Origin: JAWSVE01 sp033852115
GTDB taxonomy: Bacteria; Pseudomonadota; Gammaproteobacteria; Pseudomonadales; Cellvibrionaceae
Assembly: GCA_033852115.1 (NCBI GenBank)
Contig: JAWSVE010000001.1
Location: 124,001-188,000, forward strand
Reading direction: 5' to 3'
DNA: 64,000 nt
Within the stretch, counting starts at the first letter, position 1, and every line of letters starts with the position of its first letter. Below the pieces are notes generated by a model that made no database searches, was not told the DNA's origin, and saw only the letters and a program-made list of their open reading frames with translations. The translations under genes were made by a program, and so were the position numbers. Below are positions 46,731 to 54,007 of the stretch, one piece after another.

Positions 46731-47484
46731 CGTAGATAACAAATAAATTAGGCGAGTCAGATTGCATTTTAAGCGCCGACCTACCACATTTAATCGTCAG
46801 ATAGCTGGCATCATCCACAAGCTTACTCATTTCAACCCCCTCCTGAAGGTGCTCACTCCAATACCCGTCGGTACCAATGACAATACTGGCTGCGGCTAGC
46901 TCTGGATCTTTAATGTCTATTTTGGAAGTCACTAAATCTGGGCGAGTAAAGCGGCGCGCATTGAGGCATTGCGTCAGTGTGTGCTCTGAAATATCACGCG
47001 CTGATGGGTTAATATCTTGGCCCCCCTGCCCTTGAGGAATTAATAACGGGAATTCATTCAATCTATGCGGCCTATTTAACCACTGCGCTTCCCCTGAATA
47101 CGTTACCAACCCAATGCGACAATCACCTGTATAGAGCCACTGAACATCGCCAGTCTCGAGATTCAAAATGAGTATGCCATAGCTTGCAATATCATGAAGA
47201 TAGAGACTTCTAAGTTGTTTTTGCTGATCCGATAACATATTAATTATCGCTTCATCAGAATAGCTCCCTTCAAGCTGAAGTATTCTCTTTAAGCAGCTAT
47301 CCGCCCAGAAAACCGCAAGTCGCTTTTTTTGCCCCGGAGTACTCGATGTTACTCTTCTGGTCACGCGGCTCTCCGCTGCATCTACTAGAACTGCAATTAA
47401 AAAGCCGCCCTTGTAACCCAATGCAATCGCGTCGTTGTTCTGAGAGCGCTCATTTCCACACCGGCTTGTCCACTTAACATCCAT
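46726..47484 (-). CDS. PP2C-like serine/threonine phosphatase
   Basis: A 252-aa protein with the PP2C order of motifs: GNERSQNNDAIALG (R..NxD) at the N-terminus, the metal Asp in FLIAVLVDAAES, YTGDCRIGLVTY in the core, IVIGTDGYWSE (the canonical SDG motif), and a final DSPNLFVIYA like the DNxT motif. The DGxGG motif has become DAAES, so metal binding may be altered. It is the last gene of a three-gene minus-strand operon, 9 bp after the nucleotidyltransferase. A role in reversing phosphorylation tied to that module is inferred. Confidence 0.75.
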   Translation of the reverse strand: MDVKWTSRCGNERSQNNDAIALGYKGGFLIAVLVDAAESRVTRRVTSSTPGQKKRLAVFWADSCLKRILQLEGSYSDEAIINMLSDQQKQLRSLYLHDIASYGILILNLETGDVQWLYTGDCRIGLVTYSGEAQWLNRPHRLNEFPLLIPQGQGGQDINPSARDISEHTLTQCLNARRFTRPDLVTSKIDIKDPELAAASIVIGTDGYWSEHLQEGVEMSKLVDDASYLTIKCGRSALKMQSDSPNLFVIYA

Positions 47485-47493
47485 AATATCGCA

Positions 47494-48219
47494 TTACTCA
47501 TTACCATCGATGGTGTATGAAGCCAAAGCCTCTAACCGCTCAAAAATCAAGGCCTCTCTACCTTCATCCCCTTTGGACTGGCTTTGAACTGCGTACTCAA
47601 AATTAGTGTCACTTAAGAGCGGGGTTAACTCTTTCGATATATATTGCTGTAATTCAGGCGATGCTAATTGCACCTCCCCCAAAAGCTCTTCCCTACCATC
47701 GACAAGATTGAGAATATCCTCGATGTCTCTACTACCGAGCGCATCGTTATTCCCTCGACCTTTGTAGGCCTCTAATTTGGTAGCCAGAAAATAAACTGGG
47801 GTTACTAGTTTAATCGATAACTCAGTAGTGAGGTCATAGCATTCCGCGGTCTCCATGGCGCCTTGATACCAACGATTACCAAAACCTAGAACACCCTCAT
47901 CATCGGGCATGAAATCCACCCGAAGATCACCCAGCTGCATTGCGCAGATAGGCGACTCCTCACCTGGAACGGGGCTAGGGATAGTGAAACCTCGCTCTTG
48001 AAGACTTTTCTGTAGCTTATGAAATTCAACATAACCCATTGCATGGACAATTAGGTCTACGTCATCCGTATGTCGCACTTGCTCTTTTGTATATTCATCT
48101 GTGAGCAACAGTCCGGTGGTGCAGCCGCCGACAAATGTCATTTGCTGTCGAAACTCTTCCCCAAGTGCGTTAGCCACTTGCTCGAGCATCTTGATGTGAA
48201 CTGGAAGTGCGCTCATCAT
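47494..48219 (-). CDS. AbiEii/MNT-like nucleotidyltransferase
   Basis: A 241-aa protein of the DNA polymerase beta-like nucleotidyltransferase fold. The signature is FVGGCTTGLLL followed by HTDDVDLIVHAM (GG...DxD), with the third acidic position in DLRVDFMPDD and the helical segment FLATKLEAYKGRGNNDALGSRDIEDIL, which AbiEii-type proteins share. Such enzymes are toxins (MenT, AbiEii) or small-molecule modifiers. Its start overlaps the upstream HTH gene by 4 bp (ATGA), so the pair is coupled as in toxin-antitoxin loci. Confidence 0.8.
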   Translation of the reverse strand: MMSALPVHIKMLEQVANALGEEFRQQMTFVGGCTTGLLLTDEYTKEQVRHTDDVDLIVHAMGYVEFHKLQKSLQERGFTIPSPVPGEESPICAMQLGDLRVDFMPDDEGVLGFGNRWYQGAMETAECYDLTTELSIKLVTPVYFLATKLEAYKGRGNNDALGSRDIEDILNLVDGREELLGEVQLASPELQQYISKELTPLLSDTNFEYAVQSQSKGDEGREALIFERLEALASYTIDGNE

Positions 48220-48878
48220 GAAACCCCAAGGCGCTGCTTAAGCAAGTCAGCTGCAAGGGCCTTCTCACGAGGCTGCCCTAGACGTATAGCATCGACCAAA
48301 GCCAGCAAGGAATACATTTCAGGATCTCGCCTTATTGCATGCCCCACGGACTTGTATAATGGCTCTACAGCCTGCCCTTTTGTATTGCCTTTTGCGTCCG
48401 GCCAAATAGGCACAAACTCTCCAGCGCTCATCAGCTTGTCTTTCAATACTGGCGCGGCAAAAGCGGTGGCTATACCCCGCGTGATTTCTTTTGGCTTAGC
48501 AGGAAATACATATTTAAGGCCAAAGACAATAAATTCAAATAAGGCTCGAACATTAGCCCTGGGAACCCCTAGCTTTCGGTCTTTTTTCGCTAAACCAATA
48601 TCGAGGCAGCGGTTTAACGCCAGATTGATTTGAGACTTGCTTATCCCGGTGTCGGCCTCAAGCTTCCTTGCGGTATATAGAGTGGAGATATATTCATTAA
48701 CACCAAACCTTCTCTCTGGAAGCAGAAAATCATCAAGAGCGGACTGCTCCTCTTCAATAACCTCCCAGTCCTGCCAGCCAGAGGGCCAGGCATTGCTTTC
48801 GGAGCCGCCCTCAATTCGCTGTTCTTGTTTCCGTAGGGATACAAGCTTCAGCAACAATAATATATCTTGACTTTTCAA
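48216..48878 (-). CDS. HTH protein, probable regulator/antitoxin of the nucleotidyltransferase
   Basis: A 220-aa protein starting with TTG at 48878; AGAGGTGATG precedes it by about 6 bp. The region STLYTARKLEADTGISKSQINLALNRCLDIGLA (residues about 65-100) reads as a winged helix-turn-helix with a clear recognition helix. The C-terminal half (GVPRANVRALFEFIVFGLKY to AVEPLYKSVGHAIRRDPEMY) is of unknown fold. It is first in the operon, overlaps the nucleotidyltransferase gene by 4 bp, and has an inverted repeat at its promoter, consistent with self-repression. The antitoxin role is an inference. Confidence 0.7.
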   Translation of the reverse strand: MKSQDILLLLKLVSLRKQEQRIEGGSESNAWPSGWQDWEVIEEEQSALDDFLLPERRFGVNEYISTLYTARKLEADTGISKSQINLALNRCLDIGLAKKDRKLGVPRANVRALFEFIVFGLKYVFPAKPKEITRGIATAFAAPVLKDKLMSAGEFVPIWPDAKGNTKGQAVEPLYKSVGHAIRRDPEMYSLLALVDAIRLGQPREKALAADLLKQRLGVS

Positions 48879-48903
48879 AGCGCATCACCTCTCTACGTCC
48901 CGC

Positions 48904-48950
48904 GTCCTAGGATTTAGGACTAACATATCTTAGTATACTCAAGCTTTCAA
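48904..48950 (-). promoter_or_regulatory. Promoter and operator of the HTH-nucleotidyltransferase-phosphatase operon
   Basis: On the minus strand TTGAAA (48950-48945), a 17-bp spacer and TATGTT (48927-48922) form a plausible sigma-70 promoter. Immediately downstream, GTCCTA-N5-TAGGAC (48904-48920) is a perfect inverted repeat where a repressor would block transcription. Confidence 0.55.
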
Positions 48951-49050
48951 CCAAGAACACTAAAAAAGAGGTCTGAATGGAGGGGTCAGGCTGTCTTGAT
49001 AGGATTAAATGGGCTTGCTGCGAGCATACTCACGCATACCAGCATAATTG

Positions 49051-49132
49051 TTTAGTGTGTTGCTGGCGCAATCATGGTCACAGGGGCGCTTTTAGAAATG
49101 CCGAATGGCCCAAATAGGCTCGATTTAGATTA
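49051..49132 (+). pseudogene. Decayed copy of the small membrane-protein gene
   Basis: TGCTGGCGCAATCATGGTCA here parallels TGCTGGCGTAATTATGATCA in the intact gene at 31875-32174. It is followed, after a deletion of about 30 bp, by CCGAATGGCC and a similar downstream stretch. The frame is lost. The remaining part of the gap 48951-49226 shows nothing else I can name. Confidence 0.55.
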
Positions 49133-49226
49133 ATCATGAGCGGATCAATCTACACCAGATACAGCTCAAGACCACACCAATATTCATACTCTTGTTCATC
49201 TCAGGGCATAACCTCAAATATTTGCC

Positions 49227-49625
49227 TCATCCTCCTTCCGCTTTTAGCCCCCTGATTATTCCACACTGCTCAACAGTACGATTCTCTGCGCAATGCCCTC
49301 TTAACCCTATTAGCTGGCTGTGTAGATCTTGAAGTTCAGCGATTCTATCCTCCACTCGCTGGATATGCAGGTCAAGGATCTGATTGACCTTATCACACGC
49401 TGAGCCAGGCTCTTGGGTAAGGGTCAATAGCTGCTTCACTTCCACCAAAGTGAGATCCAGACTGCGGCAACGCTTAACGAACATCAGCCGCTCTTCCGCA
49501 TACTTATCATACAACCGGAAGTTCCCCTCGCTGCGCGCAGCAGAACTCAATAGCCCCTCCCTTTCATAGTACCGAATGGTCTGCACTGAGCAGCCACTGC
49601 GCTTTGCCAGCTCACCAATTTTCAT
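49227..49625 (-). CDS. cadR: CadR/PbrR-type MerR-family metal regulator
   Basis: Cd(II)/Pb(II)-responsive activator-repressor of 133 aa when started at 49625 (MKIGELAKRSGCSVQTIRYY), where GGTGGAG precedes the ATG. The HTH is at residues 1-40, the dimer helix follows, and the metal-binding cysteines characteristic of the CadR/PbrR group are in EPGSACDKVN (near 79) and RGHCAENRTVEQCGII (near 114 and 123). It is divergent from a CDF transporter, with the operator between them. A second matching promoter occurs 7.5 kb away before the FTR1 gene. Metal preference (Cd, Pb or Zn) cannot be fixed by eye. Confidence 0.9.
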   Translation of the reverse strand: MKIGELAKRSGCSVQTIRYYEREGLLSSAARSEGNFRLYDKYAEERLMFVKRCRSLDLTLVEVKQLLTLTQEPGSACDKVNQILDLHIQRVEDRIAELQDLHSQLIGLRGHCAENRTVEQCGIIRGLKAEGG

Positions 49626-49636
49626 CAACTCCACCC

Positions 49637-49667
49637 TTGACTCTATAGTTGCTATAGAGTTTACACT
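49637..49667 (+). promoter_or_regulatory. MerR-type promoter with CadR/PbrR dyad
   Basis: TTGACT (49637-49642), a 19-bp spacer and TACACT (49662-49667) give the overlong spacing typical of MerR-activated promoters. The spacer carries the perfect dyad ACTCTATAG-TTG-CTATAGAGT (49640-49660). It drives the CDF transporter gene and overlaps the regulator's own 5' region. Confidence 0.88.
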
Positions 49668-49696
49668 CTCCATTACTGTGTAAACAAGAGCCATTT

Positions 49697-50602
49697 ATGA
49701 CCGAAGACTCGAAGACTTGTGGTTGCAACGCTAGTCAAGAAACGTCATTGCAACCTGAATCGCAAGCAGCAAGTAGTGCTCACGCTGAAATGAGCCACCT
49801 GAGCGTATTTGACGTTCCTAAGATGGATTGCCCATCCGAAGAGAACTTGATTCGTACGGCTTTTGCTAGCTTTGAAGCAACCGTCGTATTCGAATTCGAC
49901 TTGCCCGGACGCAAGGTGCATATATATCACCCTGATATGGCGGATAAAGTGGAAAAAGCCTTGAAGTCTGTTGGCCTCGGCGCAACCTTGGTCTCATTCG
50001 AGTCAGTAGATCACAATGCGGTTCAGGCTGCCTTGGAAGCCACAACAATCAATGAAACGCGTGAATATCAAGTATTAAAATGGCTGTTGGCCATTAACGC
50101 GGCCATGTTTGTACTTGAGCTCGGCGTGGGCATTGTGGCGCAATCGACAGGGCTTATCGCCGACTCACTGGATATGTTCGCCGATGCGGCGGTCTACGGC
50201 GTGTCGCTATATGCAGTGGGCAAGGCGGCCACGCTTAAACTCAAAGCGGCTCACTTTTCGGGTTGGTTGCAGATTGCACTTGCTCTGGGTGTTCTATTGG
50301 AGGTTGTCAGACGCTTCCTATATGGAAGTGAACCGGTCTCGGTGCTCATGATGAGCTTTGGCGCCGTGGCCTTGATAGCGAATATTACCTGTCTCTTGTT
50401 GATCTTCAAATCGCGAAACCAAGGCTCCCATATGAAAGCGAGCTGGATATTTTCTGCCAATGACGTGTTGGCCAATGCGGGCGTGATAACAGCGGGAGTT
50501 CTAGTGGCGGTGACAGGGTCTCAAATGCCAGATTTGGTCATCGGCCTATTAATAGCAGGCCTGGTTATGTGGGGGGCGGTTCGCATCTTGCGACTGAATT
50601 AA
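49697..50602 (+). CDS. CDF-type cation efflux protein with N-terminal metal-binding domain
   Basis: Inner-membrane divalent cation exporter of 301 aa. The N-terminal soluble part has Cys-rich and HMA-like segments (CGCNASQ, then VFDVPKMDCPSEENLI). The membrane part is a cation diffusion facilitator, with metal-site residues in IADSLDMFADAAVYGVSLYA (TM2) and IFSANDVLANAGVITAG (TM5). The usual cytoplasmic C-terminal domain is missing. It is transcribed from the CadR/PbrR-type promoter and followed by an unknown lipoprotein and the first czc cluster. A broken copy of its 3' end precedes the second cluster (59153-59326). Confidence 0.87.
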   Translation: MTEDSKTCGCNASQETSLQPESQAASSAHAEMSHLSVFDVPKMDCPSEENLIRTAFASFEATVVFEFDLPGRKVHIYHPDMADKVEKALKSVGLGATLVSFESVDHNAVQAALEATTINETREYQVLKWLLAINAAMFVLELGVGIVAQSTGLIADSLDMFADAAVYGVSLYAVGKAATLKLKAAHFSGWLQIALALGVLLEVVRRFLYGSEPVSVLMMSFGAVALIANITCLLLIFKSRNQGSHMKASWIFSANDVLANAGVITAGVLVAVTGSQMPDLVIGLLIAGLVMWGAVRILRLN

Positions 50603-50609
50603 ACGCGAT

Positions 50610-51317
50610 ATGGTCAATACAATCCGACAACTACTCATCAATAAGCCATTGATGCTATTGCTCATCAGTGGCGTGCTCTGCGCTTGCGTTAGCAACAATC
50701 GGCCAAACAATATTACTTCTATTGGTATCGAGGACTTAACTCAAAAAAAGGCAGTGAATGCCATTATTTTTGACAATTTAAGCCCCGTAGTACAGGAAAA
50801 AACAAACAATTTCGATCAAGCGGCCAAAGATATAACCAATGCTTTAAAGGAACTAGCCAAGGCCAATAAAATACGCCTAAATAACACAGCCGCATATACT
50901 GGGGATTGGCTCGATGTTGCCGATCTGCATTTCAATGACGCAGACTATAACTGGACCCTAAGGTTTTGGGACTCAAACCTACCTAAGTTAGGCTTTCAAA
51001 ACTTTTCAACAGACATAGATTCCTCCATCGAAGTGCATTTCCGTTATTGCAAGGAACGAACGATACAATTTGCGAACATTTCGGAATCTCAATTATTGAA
51101 CGATCGCAATTATTGGTTAAAACATTTTTACCCTGCAGCGATACATAGCCTGTATTTATTGATGAAAGGCAATATAGAACTAGCACCCATTCAAGTAAAA
51201 GCCTATGGCGGCAGAGTGGTTAACGGCACAAAACTAGGGGAGAACGACGACTTCATCTTTGTATTAAATGGCGAAACAGAAATTTTTATTGTGCCCAAGT
51301 TAAATGCGAATTCTTAA
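50610..51317 (+). CDS. Hypothetical lipoprotein
   Basis: A 235-aa protein with a signal peptide ending in a lipobox-like VLCAC (Cys near 25), so it is probably membrane-anchored in the periplasm. The rest is soluble, and I recognise no domain; it has amphipathic helices near 60-85 (NNFDQAAKDITNALKELA) and a beta-rich C-terminus ending FIFVLNGETEIFIVPKL. It starts 7 bp after the CDF gene and lies 9 bp before the CzcI-like gene, so it is part of the metal operon. The second cluster has no counterpart. Confidence 0.6.
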   Translation: MVNTIRQLLINKPLMLLLISGVLCACVSNNRPNNITSIGIEDLTQKKAVNAIIFDNLSPVVQEKTNNFDQAAKDITNALKELAKANKIRLNNTAAYTGDWLDVADLHFNDADYNWTLRFWDSNLPKLGFQNFSTDIDSSIEVHFRYCKERTIQFANISESQLLNDRNYWLKHFYPAAIHSLYLLMKGNIELAPIQVKAYGGRVVNGTKLGENDDFIFVLNGETEIFIVPKLNANS

Positions 51318-51326
51318 CATCCTATT

Positions 51327-51716
51327 ATGTATTTTTTTAATCGAAATATAGTGGCAGCCCTGATGGTAAAACCCACCCTAATATATTTGATGCTCGTATT
51401 GACGGTTTTTCAGTCGAGTATCGCTATGGCGGATGTAGACCAGATAACACAGTCAGGCTCTGATAATTTTTCAATTAATAATACTCTAATTGGGCTCGGC
51501 GAGATTGATCCGCCCGAAACCAATATTGATCCGCTTGAAGAGGAGCACGATTGCAGTCACTGCGGCCTTTGCCATGGACATGGTTGTCCCGTAATTTTAG
51601 TTAAAACGTTGAGTTTTACGTTTCAAAAAGCACGAACAAATGTCCCTGATTATCGTAAACGCATCTCCTCTGAAGTGCCTAGTCCTCTCCAACGCCCTCC
51701 TATCTTACGATCTTAA
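51327..51716 (+). CDS. czcI: CzcI-like periplasmic protein (copy 1)
   Basis: A 129-aa exported protein with an N-terminal hydrophobic segment (LIYLMLVLTVFQSSIAMA) and a compact metal-binding motif, DCSHCGLCHGHGCPVILVK, with four Cys and two or three His. It lies directly before czcC, the position of czcI in czcICBA operons, where the product modulates efflux. Its paralogue at 59381-59737 shares the layout and the C-terminal LLRPPI motif. Confidence 0.7.
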   Translation: MYFFNRNIVAALMVKPTLIYLMLVLTVFQSSIAMADVDQITQSGSDNFSINNTLIGLGEIDPPETNIDPLEEEHDCSHCGLCHGHGCPVILVKTLSFTFQKARTNVPDYRKRISSEVPSPLQRPPILRS

Positions 51717-51774
51717 TTAAACAAACTATTCACTCCGCTAACGCGGAATAGATTGACTTAATCAGGATCATTTT

Positions 51775-53046
51775 ATGCGATTTAACACACTTAATCGGTG
51801 TCGGGCGATTTGCCTGTCAGCTATAGTTTTGGTCGCCGGTATATCCGCGTCTCCTAGCTATGCAAGTGCTAACCCCGCTCTTACATTAAAAGAAGCGATT
51901 ACCCAGACGCTAGAACGTAACCCGCAGCTATATCAGTACACCTTCGCTACTGAAATGTTTGAAGCTCGAAAGCAAATACACTCTTTACGCCCTGCAATAG
52001 AACTCGAACTCGAAGTGGAAAATTTTGCAGGAACCGGCGATACCCAAGGGTTTGACGGTGCAGAAACAACACTACAACTCTCATCGGTTATTGAACTAGG
52101 GAGCAAGCGCAAGGCGCGTATGTCCCTAGTAGATGCTCGAATCAATAAAAATCATTGGGAACAGCAAGCAGCCACATTGGATGTCTTGGGTCAACTGACC
52201 CAAGTATTTATCGAAGGCTTGTCAACGCAGGCAAATATCGACCTTGCTAACAACTCATTGAATCTGTCGCGATCACTGTTCAAGGCCGTACAAACACGAG
52301 CCAGGCAAGGCGCGACACCTGAAGCCGAGGTTATGCGTGCGCAGGCTGCCGTCATTCGGGCGGAGCTTCAATTAGCGGCGTTGACCTCAAAGCTTCAACG
52401 ACAAAAAATACTGCTGGCACGTTTTTGGGGCGAGACATCTCCCGAATTTAGTCACCTAAATGGAAATTTATTCGAATCTGGTAAGAGCGAGAGTTTCGAT
52501 CAGCTTTATGCGCGCATTAAAACATCGCCTTCTCTTCAGGTATTTGCGAGTGATGCACGAATAAAAGATGCGGAAGTCACGTTAGCTCGCGCAAGTGGTC
52601 GCAGCGATATTACCTGGCGTGCAGGTGTTAGGCGCTTTGAAGATACCGGTGATTCTGCGTTAACCGCTGGCCTGTCAATGCCGCTGTTTGCATCCAAGCG
52701 AAACCGAGGTGAAGTTAAAGCCGCACTCGCTGAACGCAACGCCACTGAGTATGCCAAGCAAGACTCCCTCCTGCGTTTGCATGCAAAACTCTTCGAAGCT
52801 TGGTCTCTACGAAACCAAAACATGGACGCTGTGATGAAGATGGAAGACACGGCCATCCCCGCTTTGGAAAAGGCATTTCAACTAACAAATAAAGCGTATG
52901 AAAACGGACGATATCGATATCAAGATCTCGTCGCCGCACAGGAAGAGTTGCTCGCTACAAAACAAGCCCTTATCGATGCCGCCACGAATGTGCAGATAAG
53001 CCAGGTTCTAATCGAACAGTTGACCGGTGCATCGCTCTCTCAATAA
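51775..53046 (+). CDS. czcC: CzcC-like outer-membrane efflux channel (copy 1)
   Basis: A 423-aa TolC-type outer-membrane factor: signal peptide to about residue 30, then two outer-membrane efflux repeats (LTLKEAITQTLERNPQLYQ, RKARMSLVDARINKN, GATPEAEVMRAQAAVIRAEL, and TYENGRYRYQDL-like AYENGRYRYQDLVAAQEELL near the C-terminus). It partners with the CzcB and CzcA encoded downstream. It is about three-quarters identical by eye to the copy at 59799. Confidence 0.92.
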   Translation: MRFNTLNRCRAICLSAIVLVAGISASPSYASANPALTLKEAITQTLERNPQLYQYTFATEMFEARKQIHSLRPAIELELEVENFAGTGDTQGFDGAETTLQLSSVIELGSKRKARMSLVDARINKNHWEQQAATLDVLGQLTQVFIEGLSTQANIDLANNSLNLSRSLFKAVQTRARQGATPEAEVMRAQAAVIRAELQLAALTSKLQRQKILLARFWGETSPEFSHLNGNLFESGKSESFDQLYARIKTSPSLQVFASDARIKDAEVTLARASGRSDITWRAGVRRFEDTGDSALTAGLSMPLFASKRNRGEVKAALAERNATEYAKQDSLLRLHAKLFEAWSLRNQNMDAVMKMEDTAIPALEKAFQLTNKAYENGRYRYQDLVAAQEELLATKQALIDAATNVQISQVLIEQLTGASLSQ

Positions 53047-53101
53047 ACCGTTTTTAACAATTTGAGTGATCCATCGATACGTGGATCAAATAGGAAAAAC
53101 A

Positions 53102-53998
53102 ATGAAAAAATACTTACTCTCACTATTTTTATTGCTTGGCGTTTTAGCGCCGATTCAATCCACCTTGGCAGATGACGACGATGATGATGAATATGAAGAA
53201 ATCAGTCGAATTAACGACGAGTTATCTACCAAGGTAGGCATTGTTACCGCAAAAGCAACGGCAGGGACAATCAGTCAAACCGTTACCGTCTATGGGAGCG
53301 TGACACAAGCGCCTGAGAACAGTCACGAAATTTATGCGCGTTTCCCCGGCATTATCAAATCAGTCAATGTTGCGATCGGCGATACCGTTAAAAAAGGTGA
53401 TCGCATCGCGACCATTGAGTCAAATGAAAGCTTAAAAAGCTATCCAATACACGCTCCGGCATCCGGGGTTATTGTGCAACGCCACGCGAACCCAGGTGAA
53501 CCGACACAACAACGGCTGTTATTGACGATTACCAACTTGGATACTGTGTGGATAGAGTTCCGTATTTACCCGGAAAAGCAAGCAAAAGTGAGCGCGGGAC
53601 AGCCTGTTTCTATCACCATCAACGATAAGACTATTCGTTCCGATGTAGCCCACCTAATACCGGCTGAAGATAAACCATACGTACTTGCGCGCGTCAAGCT
53701 TGATAACGATGAATTAAGGCTTTCTTTAGGTCTGCTTGCCAAAGGGAAAATACATACCAATGAATTTGACGTGTCTTTGGTGGTGACGAAAGACGCCGTA
53801 CAAGAATTGGGGGAACGATTAGGCGTGTTTGTTAAAGAAGGTGAAGCTTATGAGTTTGCGCCTCTGGTACTAGGGAAATCCGACGACAATTTCATTGAGG
53901 TTGTTTCAGGGCTGGAACATGGGGCCGAATATGTTTCTGAAAATAGCTACTTAATCAAAGCGGATATTTTGAAATCCGAAGCTGAAGACGACGACTAG
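53102..53998 (+). CDS. czcB: CzcB-like periplasmic adaptor (copy 1, Asp-rich N-terminus)
   Basis: Membrane-fusion subunit of 298 aa from the ATG at 53102 (MKKYLLSLFLLLG), which has TAGGAAA upstream; the twelve preceding codons are unlikely. The adaptor core contains ARFPGIIKSVNVAIGDTVKK and SYPIHAPASGVIVQRHANPG (lipoyl domain), then a beta-barrel domain and YLIKADILKSEAEDDD at the end. The mature N-terminus is a run of aspartates (DDDDDDEYEE) instead of the His-rich segment of copy 2, which suggests a different metal load or specificity. Confidence 0.9.
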   Translation: MKKYLLSLFLLLGVLAPIQSTLADDDDDDEYEEISRINDELSTKVGIVTAKATAGTISQTVTVYGSVTQAPENSHEIYARFPGIIKSVNVAIGDTVKKGDRIATIESNESLKSYPIHAPASGVIVQRHANPGEPTQQRLLLTITNLDTVWIEFRIYPEKQAKVSAGQPVSITINDKTIRSDVAHLIPAEDKPYVLARVKLDNDELRLSLGLLAKGKIHTNEFDVSLVVTKDAVQELGERLGVFVKEGEAYEFAPLVLGKSDDNFIEVVSGLEHGAEYVSENSYLIKADILKSEAEDDD

Positions 53999-54007
53999 GG
54001 GTGCATT

